Positions 22,226 through 34,532 of a DNA stretch of 64,000 nt are shown piece by piece. The translations under genes and the position numbers were made by a program. Under the pieces are notes generated by a model, which worked only from the letters and a program-made list of their open reading frames with translations, was not told the DNA's origin and did no database searches. Position 1 is the stretch's first letter, and each line of letters begins with the position of its first letter. Origin of the DNA: Emergomyces orientalis (Eukaryota; Ascomycota; Eurotiomycetes; Onygenales; Ajellomycetaceae); contig MOWL01000001.1 of NCBI GenBank assembly GCA_002110485.1, positions 124,001 through 188,000 of the forward strand, read 5' to 3'.

Positions 22226-24555
22226 AAAACAAGGGCATTGACAGTCAACGACAGTTTCTGAGGGGCTGGGATTAATCAAGATGCATTACTTTCTTGCTGG
22301 TTGGTGTTGCACGAAATGAACCACGGGTGCTCGTTTTGGGGTTTTATATTATGTCTCCTGTGGTTGCTTTCTTCCTCCACCATTTTGAAACATGGAGTTG
22401 GAAAGGATCCTTTTTTTTTCATATTTTTTTTTTTCTCACGGTCGGGTTAATGCGACTTGGATGGAGTACGAATTTTTGTTCTTGGAGAGGAGCGAATAAT
22501 ACGTAATTTATTTTGGTTTCTCTCTTTCTCCTCCTCTCTCCTACTCTTTTGTCTCTCCAATATGAAAGGGCGCTAGGTTCACTTGTTTCCCACGATACCT
22601 ATACATATTTATCCATTTCTGGGGTGTTGTTGGATTCCTTTTCCTTATTTCCTTTGATTCGGCGTTGGATTTCAGCTGGGCCATAGTTTGCCGTTGGTGA
22701 AACTGACCAACGCCCTGCTAAAGCCTCCCGTGTCTCCTCTACCTTTTACACACAAAACCTACGGAACCCATGTCCATGAATGAATTATTTTTACTTGGAG
22801 AAATTATTACTATCTGCACTCTGCCTCTTAAGACGTATGTGTCTGTGCTGCCCTGTGGGTGGACTGTTGTTTCATGATCGCCGCAAGCGCTACACATGAT
22901 GGCCCCTCTTGCACCATGTGGTACACATATAATTAATCGGCAGGGGAGGCTAATCTACCTTTTACTGCAGGAGGAGCAAATACTGGTTAACATCTTTCAG
23001 GCTATTTCTCTCTGGATGGTGAGTTGATGGCGCACTGCATGTGACGGTATAGTTTCCTACAAAATATTTTTTCAAGGTAATGTGTTAAATAAAACAGAAA
23101 TATAGGGAGTCGGTATCCGTGGATGTGTGAAGGTCTGGGGAAAGTTGTATCGCTTGAGATACCCACAGGTAATTTTCACGGAGGATCTTATTTATACTAT
23201 TGACAACTACTCTCCTAGCCAAATCCATGAGCTGGAGCTTTATTAATCTGCAGGGGCGCTGCTGGAAGGTTGTATAATATGGCTGCACAAGGGGGGACTG
23301 CTCTATTTTTTTAATATTTTATTTTATATTTATTTTTGGGGGCGCATCGTCACACACTGCTACCACCACAGCAACAACAAACAGCACAGCTTCTTGTCAT
23401 GTCGAATAGCTTAAATTTACTGGTTCTGTTCACTCTGTCTCCTCCAATACCTAGTGGATTAAGTATCAAGCTAGGTTTTCTCAATAAAGATATTTCTGCT
23501 AGAGAAGCTCTACTATCATATTCAATTGTACAGCCCTTGCAAGATTCTGATCATATCATATTTAATGTGTGTAATTATCAATTTTCTACGGAGTATATAT
23601 ATTACTAGTTAAGAGCCGTGCCGGCCCGCGAGGTCATCATGTACTATTATAGAGAGATACGATATAGAGCTTCAGAGAGTAGATATCTAGATAGTACTGC
23701 AATATTTTTGAATGATTACGCCGAAAACGTTAACGTAGTCACAGGGTGTATTTCTCTACGTAAGATTATGTATATACTAAATCTCTAAAAAGCAGTGTCA
23801 TTTTTCAATGTGTAAATAGCGAGGCATCGTAGATAAATATCAATCCTAAACTACGTCGTGGATGCCGTATGCCGAAATGCCAGCCTCTGGCGAGCATGAG
23901 ATATATGCTTACCTACCTATCTACGTAGAGTCCAAACATTCTTCCACGCAAGAAAGGAGCCTTGGAACGATATAATTTAACCTTCTCGCTGTTGCTGGGG
24001 TCAAAACCAGTATTAGACCGTCAAAACCGCTGTGTATCAACTTAGAGACCCTTATTAGTCACTAAAGGCGTTGCTGAGTCGTTCAACGCCTCACAACCAG
24101 GAAACCAGTCATATTCTTGCGAAATGGAACCTTAAAGAGGACCCACTCCACGCCCAATTGGACCCACTTAGGTGGAATTTCGGGGAAAGCTATGACCATA
24201 CCCTTTCATGACCGCAGCAATATTTTGACCTGTAATTTCGAAAACGATCTATGTATGTGGCTGGGGATGTTTTCTTTGGAACTACCTAGGTAGGCGAACG
24301 AGCGGAAAGCAAAGATAGGAAGATGAGGATAATGTTTGAAATCTTCATTATGTATCAATACATACACAATACAAGATTTTGCGCCCTGGCATGGAAAGCT
24401 GGTTAGGCATGAAAAGAGGAAGTCGAAGTATAATACCAATTCAAAGGAAAACAAAATTCTTTACAGGAATTAAGCCCATACGTTATTAAGGGAAAATAAA
24501 TAAGAAAAGACGGGCAAAAACAAATAATTCCCAGATAAGAATGAAGAACGGGGGT
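22226..24555. other. Long AT-rich spacer with possible repeat remnant
   Basis: 2.3 kb between convergent genes. 22250-22650 is T-rich and probably the 3' region of UBC11. From about 23280 to 24050 the DNA becomes very AT-rich, with stop codons in all frames. It includes short GC-rich patches such as GCCGTGCCGGCCCGCG near 23617. A 12-base perfect palindrome CTACCTAGGTAG lies at 24282-24293. There is no intact transposase or LTR. A decayed mobile element is possible but not demonstrable here. Confidence 0.45.
24282..24293. repeat. Palindrome CTACCTAGGTAG
   Basis: Perfect 12-base palindrome downstream of the nucleoside transporter. Related shorter motifs occur at 15709-15716 (ACCTAGGT) and near 13697-13713. 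Confidence 0.6.
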
Positions 24556-26772
24556 TTATTGAGGAGCCCCAGGGTTGGCGAATTGTGCTTGGTCGGTCAC
24601 GAGGAGACCAGCAATACTCGCGCTGCTGAAAGTGCTCAGCGCACCAGTTAACATGGCACTAAGGGCGACACGAGTCACGTCTGCGCTTCGCCCAGGTGCG
24701 AGCTGGGAGAGGACACCGATTTGGTTGCCCAGGGAGCCGATGTTGGCGAAGCCGCAGAGGGCATAGGTGGCAATAAGGCGGGAGCGAGGAGAAATATCGG
24801 CGTAGTATGCATTGTTTTGTAGCTGTTCGTAGGCAACGAATTCGTTCTGTGAGTATTTCGGTTAGTTTTTACCTATCGTCTTTAGAGAGCTTATCGTAAG
24901 GAAACGGACAGGGGGGTGATGTATAGTTGGTCGGGGGAAGAAAAAGCAGAAGAGAGCATTTACGGCAATGAGCTTTAAGCCGATTAACTTGGCGACTTTG
25001 TAGATATCATCGTTGACACGGGATACACCGAGTAAGAAGGAGATCGGATAACAAATATAGCCCGCGATCATCTCAAGGGTGAGTGGAGGCTCATTGATGT
25101 TGAGGTAGTGACCCCACCAAGTTAAGAGACCATTGACTAAACCGATGAGGGAGATGATACAGAGCAAAGTTGCCATAATCACAGCTCCAATTTTGAGGCC
25201 AAGCCACGCACCGTTCGCAAATGCGTGAAGTGCGTTCGAGGCACGGTGTTCGTCGTCATCAGGGACTACCACCCGGCCGGCCGTTAAGGTTTCCTCTGTC
25301 TCTGGGAACCTCATTTTGGAAACGGCCAGAGAAGCAGGAATACTCATCACACAAGATGATATTAGTGCCTGAGGATTCACGCCCAAACCCACATAGGCAA
25401 TGAGAACGCTACCGGCAATCGTAGCAAAACCCGAGCACATAATCTGGTGGACTTCCGCTAGCGTAAGGTGGTTAATAAATGGGCGAATCAACATGGCAGA
25501 TTCTCCTTGGCCGATAAAGGGAGAAGCAGCGGCCACGACAGCCTCGGCCCCAGACACATGCATGGACCAGAAGAAAAAGGTAGCGAATTTGCCAATGAAC
25601 CATTGAATGAATCCGATATAGTAGAGCAGTTGCACCAGGGAGACGAAAAAAATTATGGCGGGAACAACAGTGATCAGGAACCATGTGACCTCTCTCGGAA
25701 CCCAATCTCTTGTTAGAAATGCTGTTCCTTTGCCGGCGAAACCGAGTAGCGCTCTCGCCAAACCTGAAATAAAGTTGAAGATATCATATCCGACTTTTGT
25801 TCGTAAGACAAACAAAGCGACCAGAAACTGCACCAGCATACCAACCAGAACAGTTTGCCACACGATCTTCTTGCGATTGTTCGATGTAACCCATAGCGTG
25901 AATAGAAGGACCAGCAGACCAAACAGGCTGATGGCACGGTTTTCTCTGTTATTATCCGCTGATTCTTCGGAAACGAAAGATCCAATCAGGAAGACAGCAG
26001 CCACCACCACGGCACCCGACAAAGTTCTGTATTTCTCTGGGATAAAAGTAACGAATCGACTCGCGGTGCTGTGCCAAACCCAGCGCATCGGCCTGGTAAT
26101 AATGGAGATCGGGACGTAGAAGAAGAGCAGCCGTAGCGATATTGCCAGATAAACCAGGAACGGAACGACCCATCCCAGGTCTTTGCGACGAAGGATTAGA
26201 CCAGCAATCCACCAGCTGGAATATAGGGGGCATTCATATTAGCTGTGTTATCATAGTTTTGATTATGGAGGAAATCATGAACTAGAGCAAGATATATAGT
26301 ACATGGGCTAGTAGTGGAAGAGCCATGGAACCAAGAGCGACATAACTCTAAACACTGAGGACATGCGCAAAGGAAACATAAAAAATTACAGCAAAAATAG
26401 AGCTGGACGTAGCTGGATTTGAGGGACTTACCCAGTAAATAGCAGCCATATCACGGCATGCGTCGCAATGACAAAGTGGGCTCTGTGCTTTCTCCGGAAG
26501 CGGCTTAATCTGTTCGCCTTCTCTCCATCGTCCTCGCCCGCTTCAACATCCCCAGTTGGCTTGGTGTCCGATTGGCTCTGGCTACCATGATCTAGGGGGC
26601 TCTGGTCCGGTATATTCGATTGATCGATGCCCTTGGTGTAGACGACGTCGTCCTCGCGATCCTTTTCTGCGAACGCGGAATGTTGGTGGTGTGCATGATG
26701 GTGTTGATTAGCGGGATCGAGAGCAGGGTCTGGGTTCCGCGATCCCGAGACTTCTAGGGAGTGTGAAGCCAT
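24556..26772 (-). CDS. Concentrative nucleoside transporter (CNT family)
   Basis: Three exons on the minus strand, 26772-26432, 26215-24964 and 24846-24556, encode 627 aa. The first in-frame ATG is 26772; the open frame upstream uses only TTG. The first about 95 residues are hydrophilic (His/Asp-rich, with acidic clusters) and the rest has roughly a dozen hydrophobic helices. CNT features: the re-entrant-loop region HVSGAEAVVAAASPFIGQGE with its conserved acidic residues, and the C-terminal NEFVAY motif at the start of the last exon. CNT proteins import nucleosides with protons or sodium across the plasma membrane. The two introns (216 and 117 nt) have GTAAGT and GTAAAT donors. Substrate preference cannot be read from the sequence. 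The gene lies near ADE13 and an adenosine deaminase. Confidence 0.92.
24847..24963 (-). other. Nucleoside transporter intron 2
   Basis: 117 nt, GTAAAT donor, CTCACAG acceptor. Removal joins LIGLKLIA to NEFVAYEQLQ, the conserved CNT C-terminal motif. Confidence 0.88.
26216..26431 (-). other. Nucleoside transporter intron 1
   Basis: 216 nt, GTAAGT donor, ATTCCAG acceptor, phase 2 in a glycine codon; joins WLLFTG to WWIAGLIL across the first membrane region. Confidence 0.85.
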
Positions 26773-29455
26773 ACGACTGTTGTCTGATGTTTGCTCAATT
26801 GCCCACTCCGTCAACTCGGGCCGCCGGGAGGATGGTATGTGTGTTTGAGCGCGTGAACGGGGGGTTAAAGAGTGTGTGAGGGGCGTGGGATAAGGGCTGG
26901 TTCACGGAGCAGCAAGCACCAGGTTTAGTCAACAGGCGGGGGCTTGCTACTACAAAATATTGTCCGTTGTCAAGTTCATATCCCCAGAAATCTGAGTGGA
27001 GTCAAAACAAACAGCTGACTCCTTTTCCTCTTTTAACTTATTCGTGGAATGGAGTTGAATCCAAACCCGCACCCTACAAGATGAAGGCCACGAGTGAAGC
27101 TACGAGATGGATAGATGATGGAGGAGAGAGCTCACCAGACGTCAGCGCAAGCATGAGTACCAGCAAAGAACAAACTTGCGGGGAACCTCATATTCTTAAA
27201 ACTTTCTCATCCTGCTGCCCGATTAGGCGAATCCCGATTTGTCGCATTTTGCCGCCGTCCATACAACCCTACCCCGATCTGGCCCTTGGTTGTACACACA
27301 GCCAAGAAACGGCCAGAAACATGCTTCTCGGCCTTTGGGGAAGCCAAAAAGCTTGAGCCATGGGGCGGATCGCCGTCAAAAACCTACCTGCCTCTACCGG
27401 AGGTCGGGTTATCAAGATTTCCCGAGCACTTTTATCAGCAAATACGGGAGTCGCTCGCTGGCAGCGGATTGAGCAAAACTGGACTGCGCTAGATAAAATG
27501 CAGCTTCAACTCCGCTGCTCTTCGCAACGTTTGCTGGATTTCCCTACCAATCAGAGTCCTCGAGCAGGGGTTTTCGGTGCATCTCGCAGGGGACCCGTGC
27601 GAGTGGATGGAATCACTCGGGTATCTTTGCCCCAGGACGACGCTGACATGAAGAGCTGTCGTAAAGGTGGGTCTCTTAACCGCCCAAGAGGTCACGGATA
27701 CAATTTCTTTCCTTCAGAAAAATGTTTGGAAGGATGGGAAGCTCACACCCCGGATTAGTTAGTTAGCCCGGCCCTGAAACCGCCGGAAAAAGGCTGAATA
27801 GCCCCCACACAATCAAACTCACCGTTAGTTAGTTTATGCCCTGTGGGGAATACTTTATTAATCTAAACTTCTGTATATCCCTTCGCCTGCAATCCGTCCT
27901 CTTATGTTTACTTTTTTATTTCACATTATGTTTGGAATTCTTGGCCTGAACTTAAACCCCGTAATATTGGCCTTCAAAGCAAGCAATTGGTTTTTCTCGT
28001 ACTCGACCATTTCCTCACTTTTAGTTCCCGCGGGCGACCTGGATTGCCCAAGCTTAACCCCTGTTTCCCTTTCGTGTTATATCCCCGAAGATAGCCCATG
28101 TTACAGTCAGCTCAGGATGTTGCCAGTCACAAGGCTCGATTTCTGTGGGAATATCGGCGGGCAATGTAACCCTGGACATCTACGCGTGCCTTCGGCAAGG
28201 TCTTCAAGATCCATCCCTGCTCCTACTGTGAGCATCGCGAGATGGTGGGCAGGATTTTGAGATCGAGGCCGAGATCCTTTTCAAAACTAACCAGCCCTTG
28301 CCTGTGTATCTATGCATGGCATTGGTTCTGGGCCGAGATCTCAATTGCATTTGGGAATGAGGGGTAGGGAAATCGGCTTCAAAACCCTTGGGGTATAAAT
28401 GAGCAACGCTAGTACCAGTTGGTTGTTAATACCTTCAATGTGTATCCATGATTCAATGGTATGAAACTGTTTGCGAACCTCTAAGAAGCCAATGGTTCTC
28501 TTGGTTCCCCTATCTTGGAATCGTTGACCGTCTGATCATGGATATCCATAATGAAAAGAACTCTTTCTCGACCATGAATTTTGTGGCGTCACTTCCACGA
28601 CTTTTGACAAGGCGATAATTACATTACATATATAACAATAGTACGCCAACCCAACCGCGCTGCGGACCTCTCGAACATACCTCTTGGATTTCTCTCGAAC
28701 TTTATTAACCCAGATAACGCACACAAACTTGCGACTCTCGAGCAGGCCAATGTCGCGAGAGCTTGCAAAAGCTACTTCGTCAGCCGTGATATTTCAGGGG
28801 CAAACTCACCATTTAAACCTCTTGTTTTTTCTCCTGTGTCGAGATGTTCCGTACTTAGGCTCAACCGGTTCCACCAGCCTCGAAGATGCTTCTAGTTTTG
28901 AAAGCAGCGTCAAGAACTGCACATCATGCTTTACAACTACACGAAGTCGCATTGATTTTCCACTTTTCATACCATAAGCATACTAATACTGCATATACGG
29001 GCTGCGACAGCGTAGCCCAGTACGCGGATTGAACGCAGCACGCGCCAGTGGGATAAGATTGATATTGAGGACTCTTTTGGAATACCTCGGCCATTGTTCC
29101 ATTCGCTTCATCTTCTGCTTCACTAGACTATTATAATCCGTTAATGACGACAAAAGGTTCTGCAGTACAATACCTCCACCCTCACTCACTCAAAAGCCAC
29201 ATTATTTCATCTCTAACTTCATTTTTTTACGGAAAGCTAATGTCGAAGATGACGTTAAACAGCGATCGTTGGCTAACATGGATGTGAATTTCAACACAGA
29301 TAGATGACATCCATTTTTTTCATTGATATATATTTCAATAATAAGTAGGGATGATCCCCTCTCACGCTAGTTAACTCAAAATAGCATCTTGCCATAGATA
29401 CATACTTTTTTTTGGGTACGACTCAGGACCCTAGGACAACACTCACCGGAAGTAA
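26773..29455. other. Gene-free stretch upstream of the nucleoside transporter
   Basis: 2.7 kb containing the promoter of the transporter and the 3' region of ADE13. Several open frames of 60-132 codons occur (for example plus 27360-27758) but overlap each other in different frames and match no family I know. A short tandem TTAG run lies near 27757-27765. I call no gene. Confidence 0.45.
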
Positions 29456-31156
29456 TCAGACAGAAAGCTCAGACACTTTGCTTGGGTCGATGTTTTCCTT
29501 GTATGGCTCCAACGCCTTCTGCACCTCTCCTTCTGGGCCACAGAATTTCTCAACCTGCTCCGGACATCTTCCAATGAAGTTCATTGGATCCAATAATTGA
29601 TCAACATCCCCGGCCACTGGGGCAAAGAACTCCGATTTCTTGATTCTTTCGATCAGGTCGTTTCTTCCACCCTTGTTTTTTACTACGTCGCTTGCTTGGT
29701 GTGATAATACCCGGATTTCCTCGTGGGCGTCCTGCCGTGATCTTCCAAGAGACACCATCTTCATCATAATAGTCTCGGTTGCCATAAAAGGTAGTTCTAC
29801 ACTCTTGTTAGCGGTTCTTTCCGGGTACTAGCTTATTCTCAGGGTAGATGTTATGTTACATACCCTCCATCAGCCGGCTATGGATCCTGGCCGGATAGAC
29901 AACAAGCCCTGACACCACATTGTCCATCGTCATGAGGATCGAGTCCGCGCTTAGGAACATCTCTGGGATGGTAATACGACGAATCGCGCTGTCGTCGAGG
30001 GTACGCTCGAACCATTGTTGCGCATATGTATCACCAGCGTTTTTATTCAGGTTTGCCAGGTGCCGTCCCAGACTGGCAATACGTTCGCAACGCATAGGGT
30101 TCCGTTTGTATGCCATGGCGGACGATCCAATTTGGTCCTTCTCAAATGGCTCTTCCATTTCCTTCTGCGCAGCAAGGTGTCTAATATCACCAGTGATTCT
30201 CTGAACTGTAGTTCCAAGTGCAGAGAGAGCGTTGGCCACACGTAAATCGACCTTGCGGGAATATGTTTGGGTAGAAATCGGGTAGCAGGAGGGGAATCCA
30301 GCCTTGGCGCAAATAATTTCGTTTAGCTTGTCAATTTTTGCTCTATCGTTGTGGAAGACTTCCATGAAACTGGCTTGTGTTCCAGTGGTTCCCTGGGCAC
30401 CACGGAATCGGAGATCGTTCCGTGTGCGCTCGATATCTTCGAGATCCATGAGTAGGTCTTGCACCCACTGCGCAGCACGGCGTCCGACGGTGATGAGCTG
30501 AGCAGGCTGATAATGAGTATAGCCAAGGGTCGGCATATCCTTGTATTCTAGGGCGAACTGGGACAGCTTGTGAATGACGGTTGCAAGTTTGGGAAGAACA
30601 AGGTCGAGAGCGTCACGAATACTAATCAGATCACCGTTATCTGTGCAATAGCATGAGGTGGCGCCTAGATGAATAATTCCCTCGGCGGCGGGAGCGACTT
30701 GACCAAATGCCTAAGATGAAATCTAAAATAAGTATTAAAGGTCTTGAAATATATGTCGTAGGATGTAAGATGTAAGGGATGTATAATCACATAAGGTAGG
30801 GAGTAAACGCCTCAAAGAATGCACATACGTAAACATGGGCCATAACATCATGTCGTCGCTTCTTTTCTTCTTCTGCTGCGACCTTAAAGCAATTGTCCGT
30901 CATCACCACGTTTGCCTTCATCTGAGCAATAGCTTCATCCGAGATATCAATCCCTAATTCCTTCTCGGCTTCCGCTAGCCAAATCCACAGTTTCCGCCAT
31001 GTTGTTGATCGGGTGCGGGCGGAAAAGATTGTTTTCATCTCCTTGCCTATAGATATAGATCATGATTTAGTGAGCCATCCAATTGGATCAAATTAAGTGC
31101 TACTTACTTGCGTACCGCGAAGCCAGCGGGGTCTGATAGGTGTCGTTTTCAGCCAT
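29456..31156 (-). CDS. ADE13: Adenylosuccinate lyase
   Basis: Four exons on the minus strand, 31156-31108, 31046-30829, 30710-29864 and 29796-29456, encode 484 aa, the normal length. The enzyme acts twice in purine synthesis: it splits SAICAR to AICAR, and adenylosuccinate to AMP, releasing fumarate each time. The fumarate-lyase signature SSAMAYKRNPMRCE is at residues 285-298 and contains the catalytic serine loop. His155 lies in the THYQPAQ motif, and GATSCYCTDN forms part of the active site. Intron lengths are 61, 118 and 67 nt, with GTAAGT, GTATGT and GTATGT donors. It is cytosolic, with no targeting signal. An 18-base T tract on the sense strand lies 57 nt upstream of the ATG and may act as a nucleosome-excluding promoter element. 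Confidence 0.95.
29797..29863 (-). other. ADE13 intron 3
   Basis: 67 nt, GTATGT donor, GTGTAG acceptor, joins LMEG to ELPFMATE through a split glutamate codon. Confidence 0.88.
30711..30828 (-). other. ADE13 intron 2
   Basis: 118 nt, GTATGT donor and CTTAG acceptor, phase 0 between MAHVY and AFGQVAP. Confidence 0.88.
31047..31107 (-). other. ADE13 intron 1
   Basis: 61 nt, GTAAGT donor and CTATAG acceptor; joins a 16-codon first exon ending TPLASRYA to SKEMKTIF. Confidence 0.88.
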
Positions 31157-32235
31157 TTCGATTAAGGTCGCAATTGTCCGATTTTTATGTATTTGGCGGG
31201 GTTTTAATCCGGAAAAAAAAAAAAAAAAAAGAGGGGATCATTTTGCATCACCATTATTCTGCCACTTGAGGGGGGCGGGGGTGAAGGCGGTGTAGATGGG
31301 CAAACTAACCATTGCGCCCTTAAATCTCCTTTCGAATGAAAATGTGTACAGATACTATATATAGTAACTTACCGCTTGGGCAATTGTCCCTCTGCCCTCC
31401 ACTTATTAGTATGTTGTTACATGTCATGTTGCTGCCTCCCTATATATGCATACGTTCCTATCACCCTCAAATACTTACATATATGCTCTCTGGCCTGGCG
31501 AATGACGTTGGCCTTCTGCTATAAAGAGCGAGCGAGCGTTTTTATTCAGCCATCTGGGCCCTTTGACATATGGCTTTGTCATATCTTTCCCATTCTGAAT
31601 TCTAGTATTAGACGACCATTTTTTTAAAACTTTTCTCAAAATACATGTCTATCTTGAAGACAAATCGGCCGCTTAACCATAAGTTCGGGAGTAGAGAGCC
31701 GAATCGTATGAAATAAACTGCGGAGCAACTTATAACAATTGCACTTCACAGTTATCTTATTTGTCGATGGCATTTGAAAAAATAATATTATCCTTGTTCT
31801 GTACAATCATCTAGCCTGAGGCTTACTGCGGAGAGTATTTGTTTTAGGGTAAACATTTATGCTTTCTACTGAATCCATTCCATTGCTCGACCCATGATAC
31901 TATTCAAACCAGCTAGTCTCATTCCAGGGGCAATCATATTGGCCACTCTCATTATTATTATAATTCTGGGGACTCTATAGTTCATGCTGCTGGCGAACCT
32001 GCCGTTGAACCCTTCAGCTGATAAGATAAGCTCAACTCGCCGAACCCCAGTTTTTCGGCTTGTTTAACTACTAGTACTAGTAACTGTCTGATGGGGCTGC
32101 GGCAGCTGAATCAATTGCCGAGCCCCTATTTAATCACCATTCGGTGGTTGTCTTCTCCATCTAACAACAGCAACAGAGTTAACATCCCAAAAAGTTTTTT
32201 ATCTATTGTAGTTTTCAAGACAAAATCCAAATATC
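31157..32235. promoter_or_regulatory. Divergent promoter, ADE13 / acyl-CoA synthetase
   Basis: 1.08 kb between two divergent ATGs. An A18 tract lies at 31213-31230 (T18 in the ADE13 sense direction). The rest is AT-rich without a clear named site. No coding frame is supported. Confidence 0.55.
31213..31230 (+). repeat. A18 homopolymer near ADE13 start
   Basis: Eighteen adenines in a row, 57 bp upstream of the ADE13 ATG. Poly(dA:dT) tracts often keep promoters nucleosome-free in fungi. It is not followed by a target-site duplication, so I do not read it as a retroposon tail. Confidence 0.7.
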
Positions 32236-34341
32236 ATGCCGTTACCTGTACCGCAAGAACTTCCTCAATGCCCGGAGCATTTCAACTTCGCTTACGATGT
32301 TGTTGACAAGTGGGCTGCGCAATCACCGTCGCCTCAAGCAATGCTTTGGGTTGACCAAAACGGGAAAAACCCACTATCTCTCGATTTTGCGCATTTCTCT
32401 CGTCAGTCAAACCGTGTGGCTGAGTTGTTAGTTAGACTTGGAGCTCGAAGAGGGGATCGAATGATCATCGTTTTCCCTCGAGTTCCAGCATGGTGAGTAG
32501 GAAGGCTATCACCTCTCGTTTCATGGGGGGATTTTTATATATATTTTTTTGAAGGCATATCGGGTCCATATTTAATAGCTTTATATATTGATAGATTGTA
32601 TAGGTGGGAAATTGCGACCGCTGCGATTCGCATTGGCGTTGTTGTTTGCCCATGTCCAGTACTGGCTGTAGCACACGATATCAAGTATCGTGCGGAGGCA
32701 TCCAGGGCTTCTATATTTGTCGGAGACACTGTCAGCATCTCGAAGTTTAAGACTATCCAACGCGAGTGTCCCGATATTCGAACGGTCCTTCAAGCGGCAG
32801 GTTCGCCGCTTGAGGATGTGCTCCAGTATTCTGCCGAGCTGGGCAACAAGATATCGAATGACTTTGTCTTTAAAGATACATTGCCAAAAACCAAGTGGTC
32901 GGACCCATCCGTCATTTACTTTACGTCGGGTATGCTATCACCTTTTGTGGCTCAAGAATCTCTTTGAAGAATAATAGATCAATCAGACTGAACTTCCCAC
33001 AACAGGGACAACCGGCATGCCGAAAATGGTTCTCCATAATCAGGTTTCTTACCCTCTAGGTTAGACCTTTTAATTCAAATTTAGGAATATGTAAGATCTT
33101 AACTGACTTGTTCTCGAAGCACATATTTTGACTGGAAGCCTGTGGCTTGGGTTGGAACCTGGTAAGCTATACTGGAATCTTTCCGAACAAGGTACGAATA
33201 TCCCATAAACATAACGAATTTCACCAATAAAACCATTCCACGTGTCTTTTATGAAAGAAAAGTATAACTAGCATCTAATAATGATACAATTTACCAGGTT
33301 GGGCGAAGGCAGCTTGGGCATGGTTCGGTGCTTGGAGCTGCGGTGCAGCTCTTTTTGTTCAAGAAACTGTCGGGCCTTTCAATGCTGAGAGCGCTCTTGA
33401 TAATCTCCACAACTACCCCATTACCACCCTTTGCTCCCCTCCCACCGCTTATCGCCAGTTTGTGTTGCCATCGAGACGCAAGTACTTTTCTCGAAGGCCT
33501 CCAATGGCGCTGGAGCAATGCGTTGGGGCAGGAGAACCGCTGAACGACGAGGTAATTCGGATCTGGAAAGAAATGAGCGACATAGAAATTCGAGATGGAT
33601 ACGGTCAAACAGAAACTACTCTTGTTTGCGGAAATTTGAAAGGAGGCAAGATTAAGTATGGTTCCATGGGCCTTCCTTTACCTGGTGTGCCCTTGACCGT
33701 TGTAGATGAGAAAGGCGATGAATCACCACCGTTCCAGGAGGGCGAAATTGCCATCGCAACTACGACAAGCTCTGGAGCTAGAACCATTAATGTCTTTTCT
33801 GGTTATCTAAGTCCGGACGGAAAAGTTACGTTGCCCCAACGGAAAGGGAAAAGCTGTTCCTGGTACCTCACTGGAGATAGAGCTTATAAGGATGAAGATG
33901 GTTATCTTTGGTTTGTTGGTCGGTCGGACGATGTTATAAACTCATCCGGGTACAGGATTGGTGAGTGGGACGTCATATGGTCAGATGTACCACTCAAAGG
34001 GTGATACTGACCCTTTCCCAGGCCCATTTGAAGTCGAGTCCGTCCTCAAGAAACATCCCGCAGTCATCGAATCTGCGGTAGTAGCGTCCCCAGATCCTGA
34101 TCGCGTCGAGGTCGTCAAAGCTTTCATTGTTTTGCAAGAAGAATTTAAGTCACGGAATCCTGATTCCCTCACTGCCGAGCTTCAGGAATTTTGTAAAAAG
34201 GAAACTGCCCCTTACAAGTACCCTCGGCGAATACAATTTGTAGAGCCAAGTTTCCTACCCAAGACAATCAGTGGGAAGATTAAGAGAGCGGAATTGAGGA
34301 CTTTGGAAAGGAGGATGGCAACGAAAGGGGCGAAGATATGA
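32236..34341 (+). CDS. Acyl-CoA synthetase (AMP-forming, medium-chain type)
   Basis: Six exons, 32236-32492, 32604-32929, 33006-33059, 33120-33191, 33298-33960 and 34022-34341, encode 563 aa. This is the ANL superfamily, which activates carboxylic acids to acyl-AMP and then to acyl-CoA. The phosphate-binding loop TSGTTGMPKM is split by an intron at its first glycine codon. The adenine motif DGYGQTET is at 336-343, the hinge motif YLTGD follows, and the C-terminal TISGKIKR carries the catalytic lysine. The order resembles the mammalian ACSM (medium-chain) branch. There is no C-terminal SKL-type peroxisomal signal and no clear mitochondrial leader. The third exon ends at GTTAGA; the earlier GTTTCT would break the frame. 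Exact substrate cannot be told. Family call is firm. Confidence 0.88.
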
Positions 34342-34532
34342 TACCCATAGACTTCGTATTATGACTTGCTAGATATTTTAGTGCTTGTGAAGAGGAATAT
34401 TAATTATCACATGATCACTGTCCTCCCCTCTTCACCTCCTCAGATCCAGCCATTCTTTGAGCTGATTCATTCAATTTCGCATCTTGACCAATATGATTTA
34501 GAGAGCCGAAAACTACCACCATATAATTAAAC

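Noticed and set aside
27360..27758. 132-codon plus-strand open frame
   Set aside because: Overlaps other frames of equal length, with no domain, no codon pattern like the neighbours and no splice-linked extension.
31213..31230. Poly(A) tail of a processed pseudogene or LINE
   Set aside because: No coding remnant next to it and no flanking direct repeats; a promoter A-tract is simpler.
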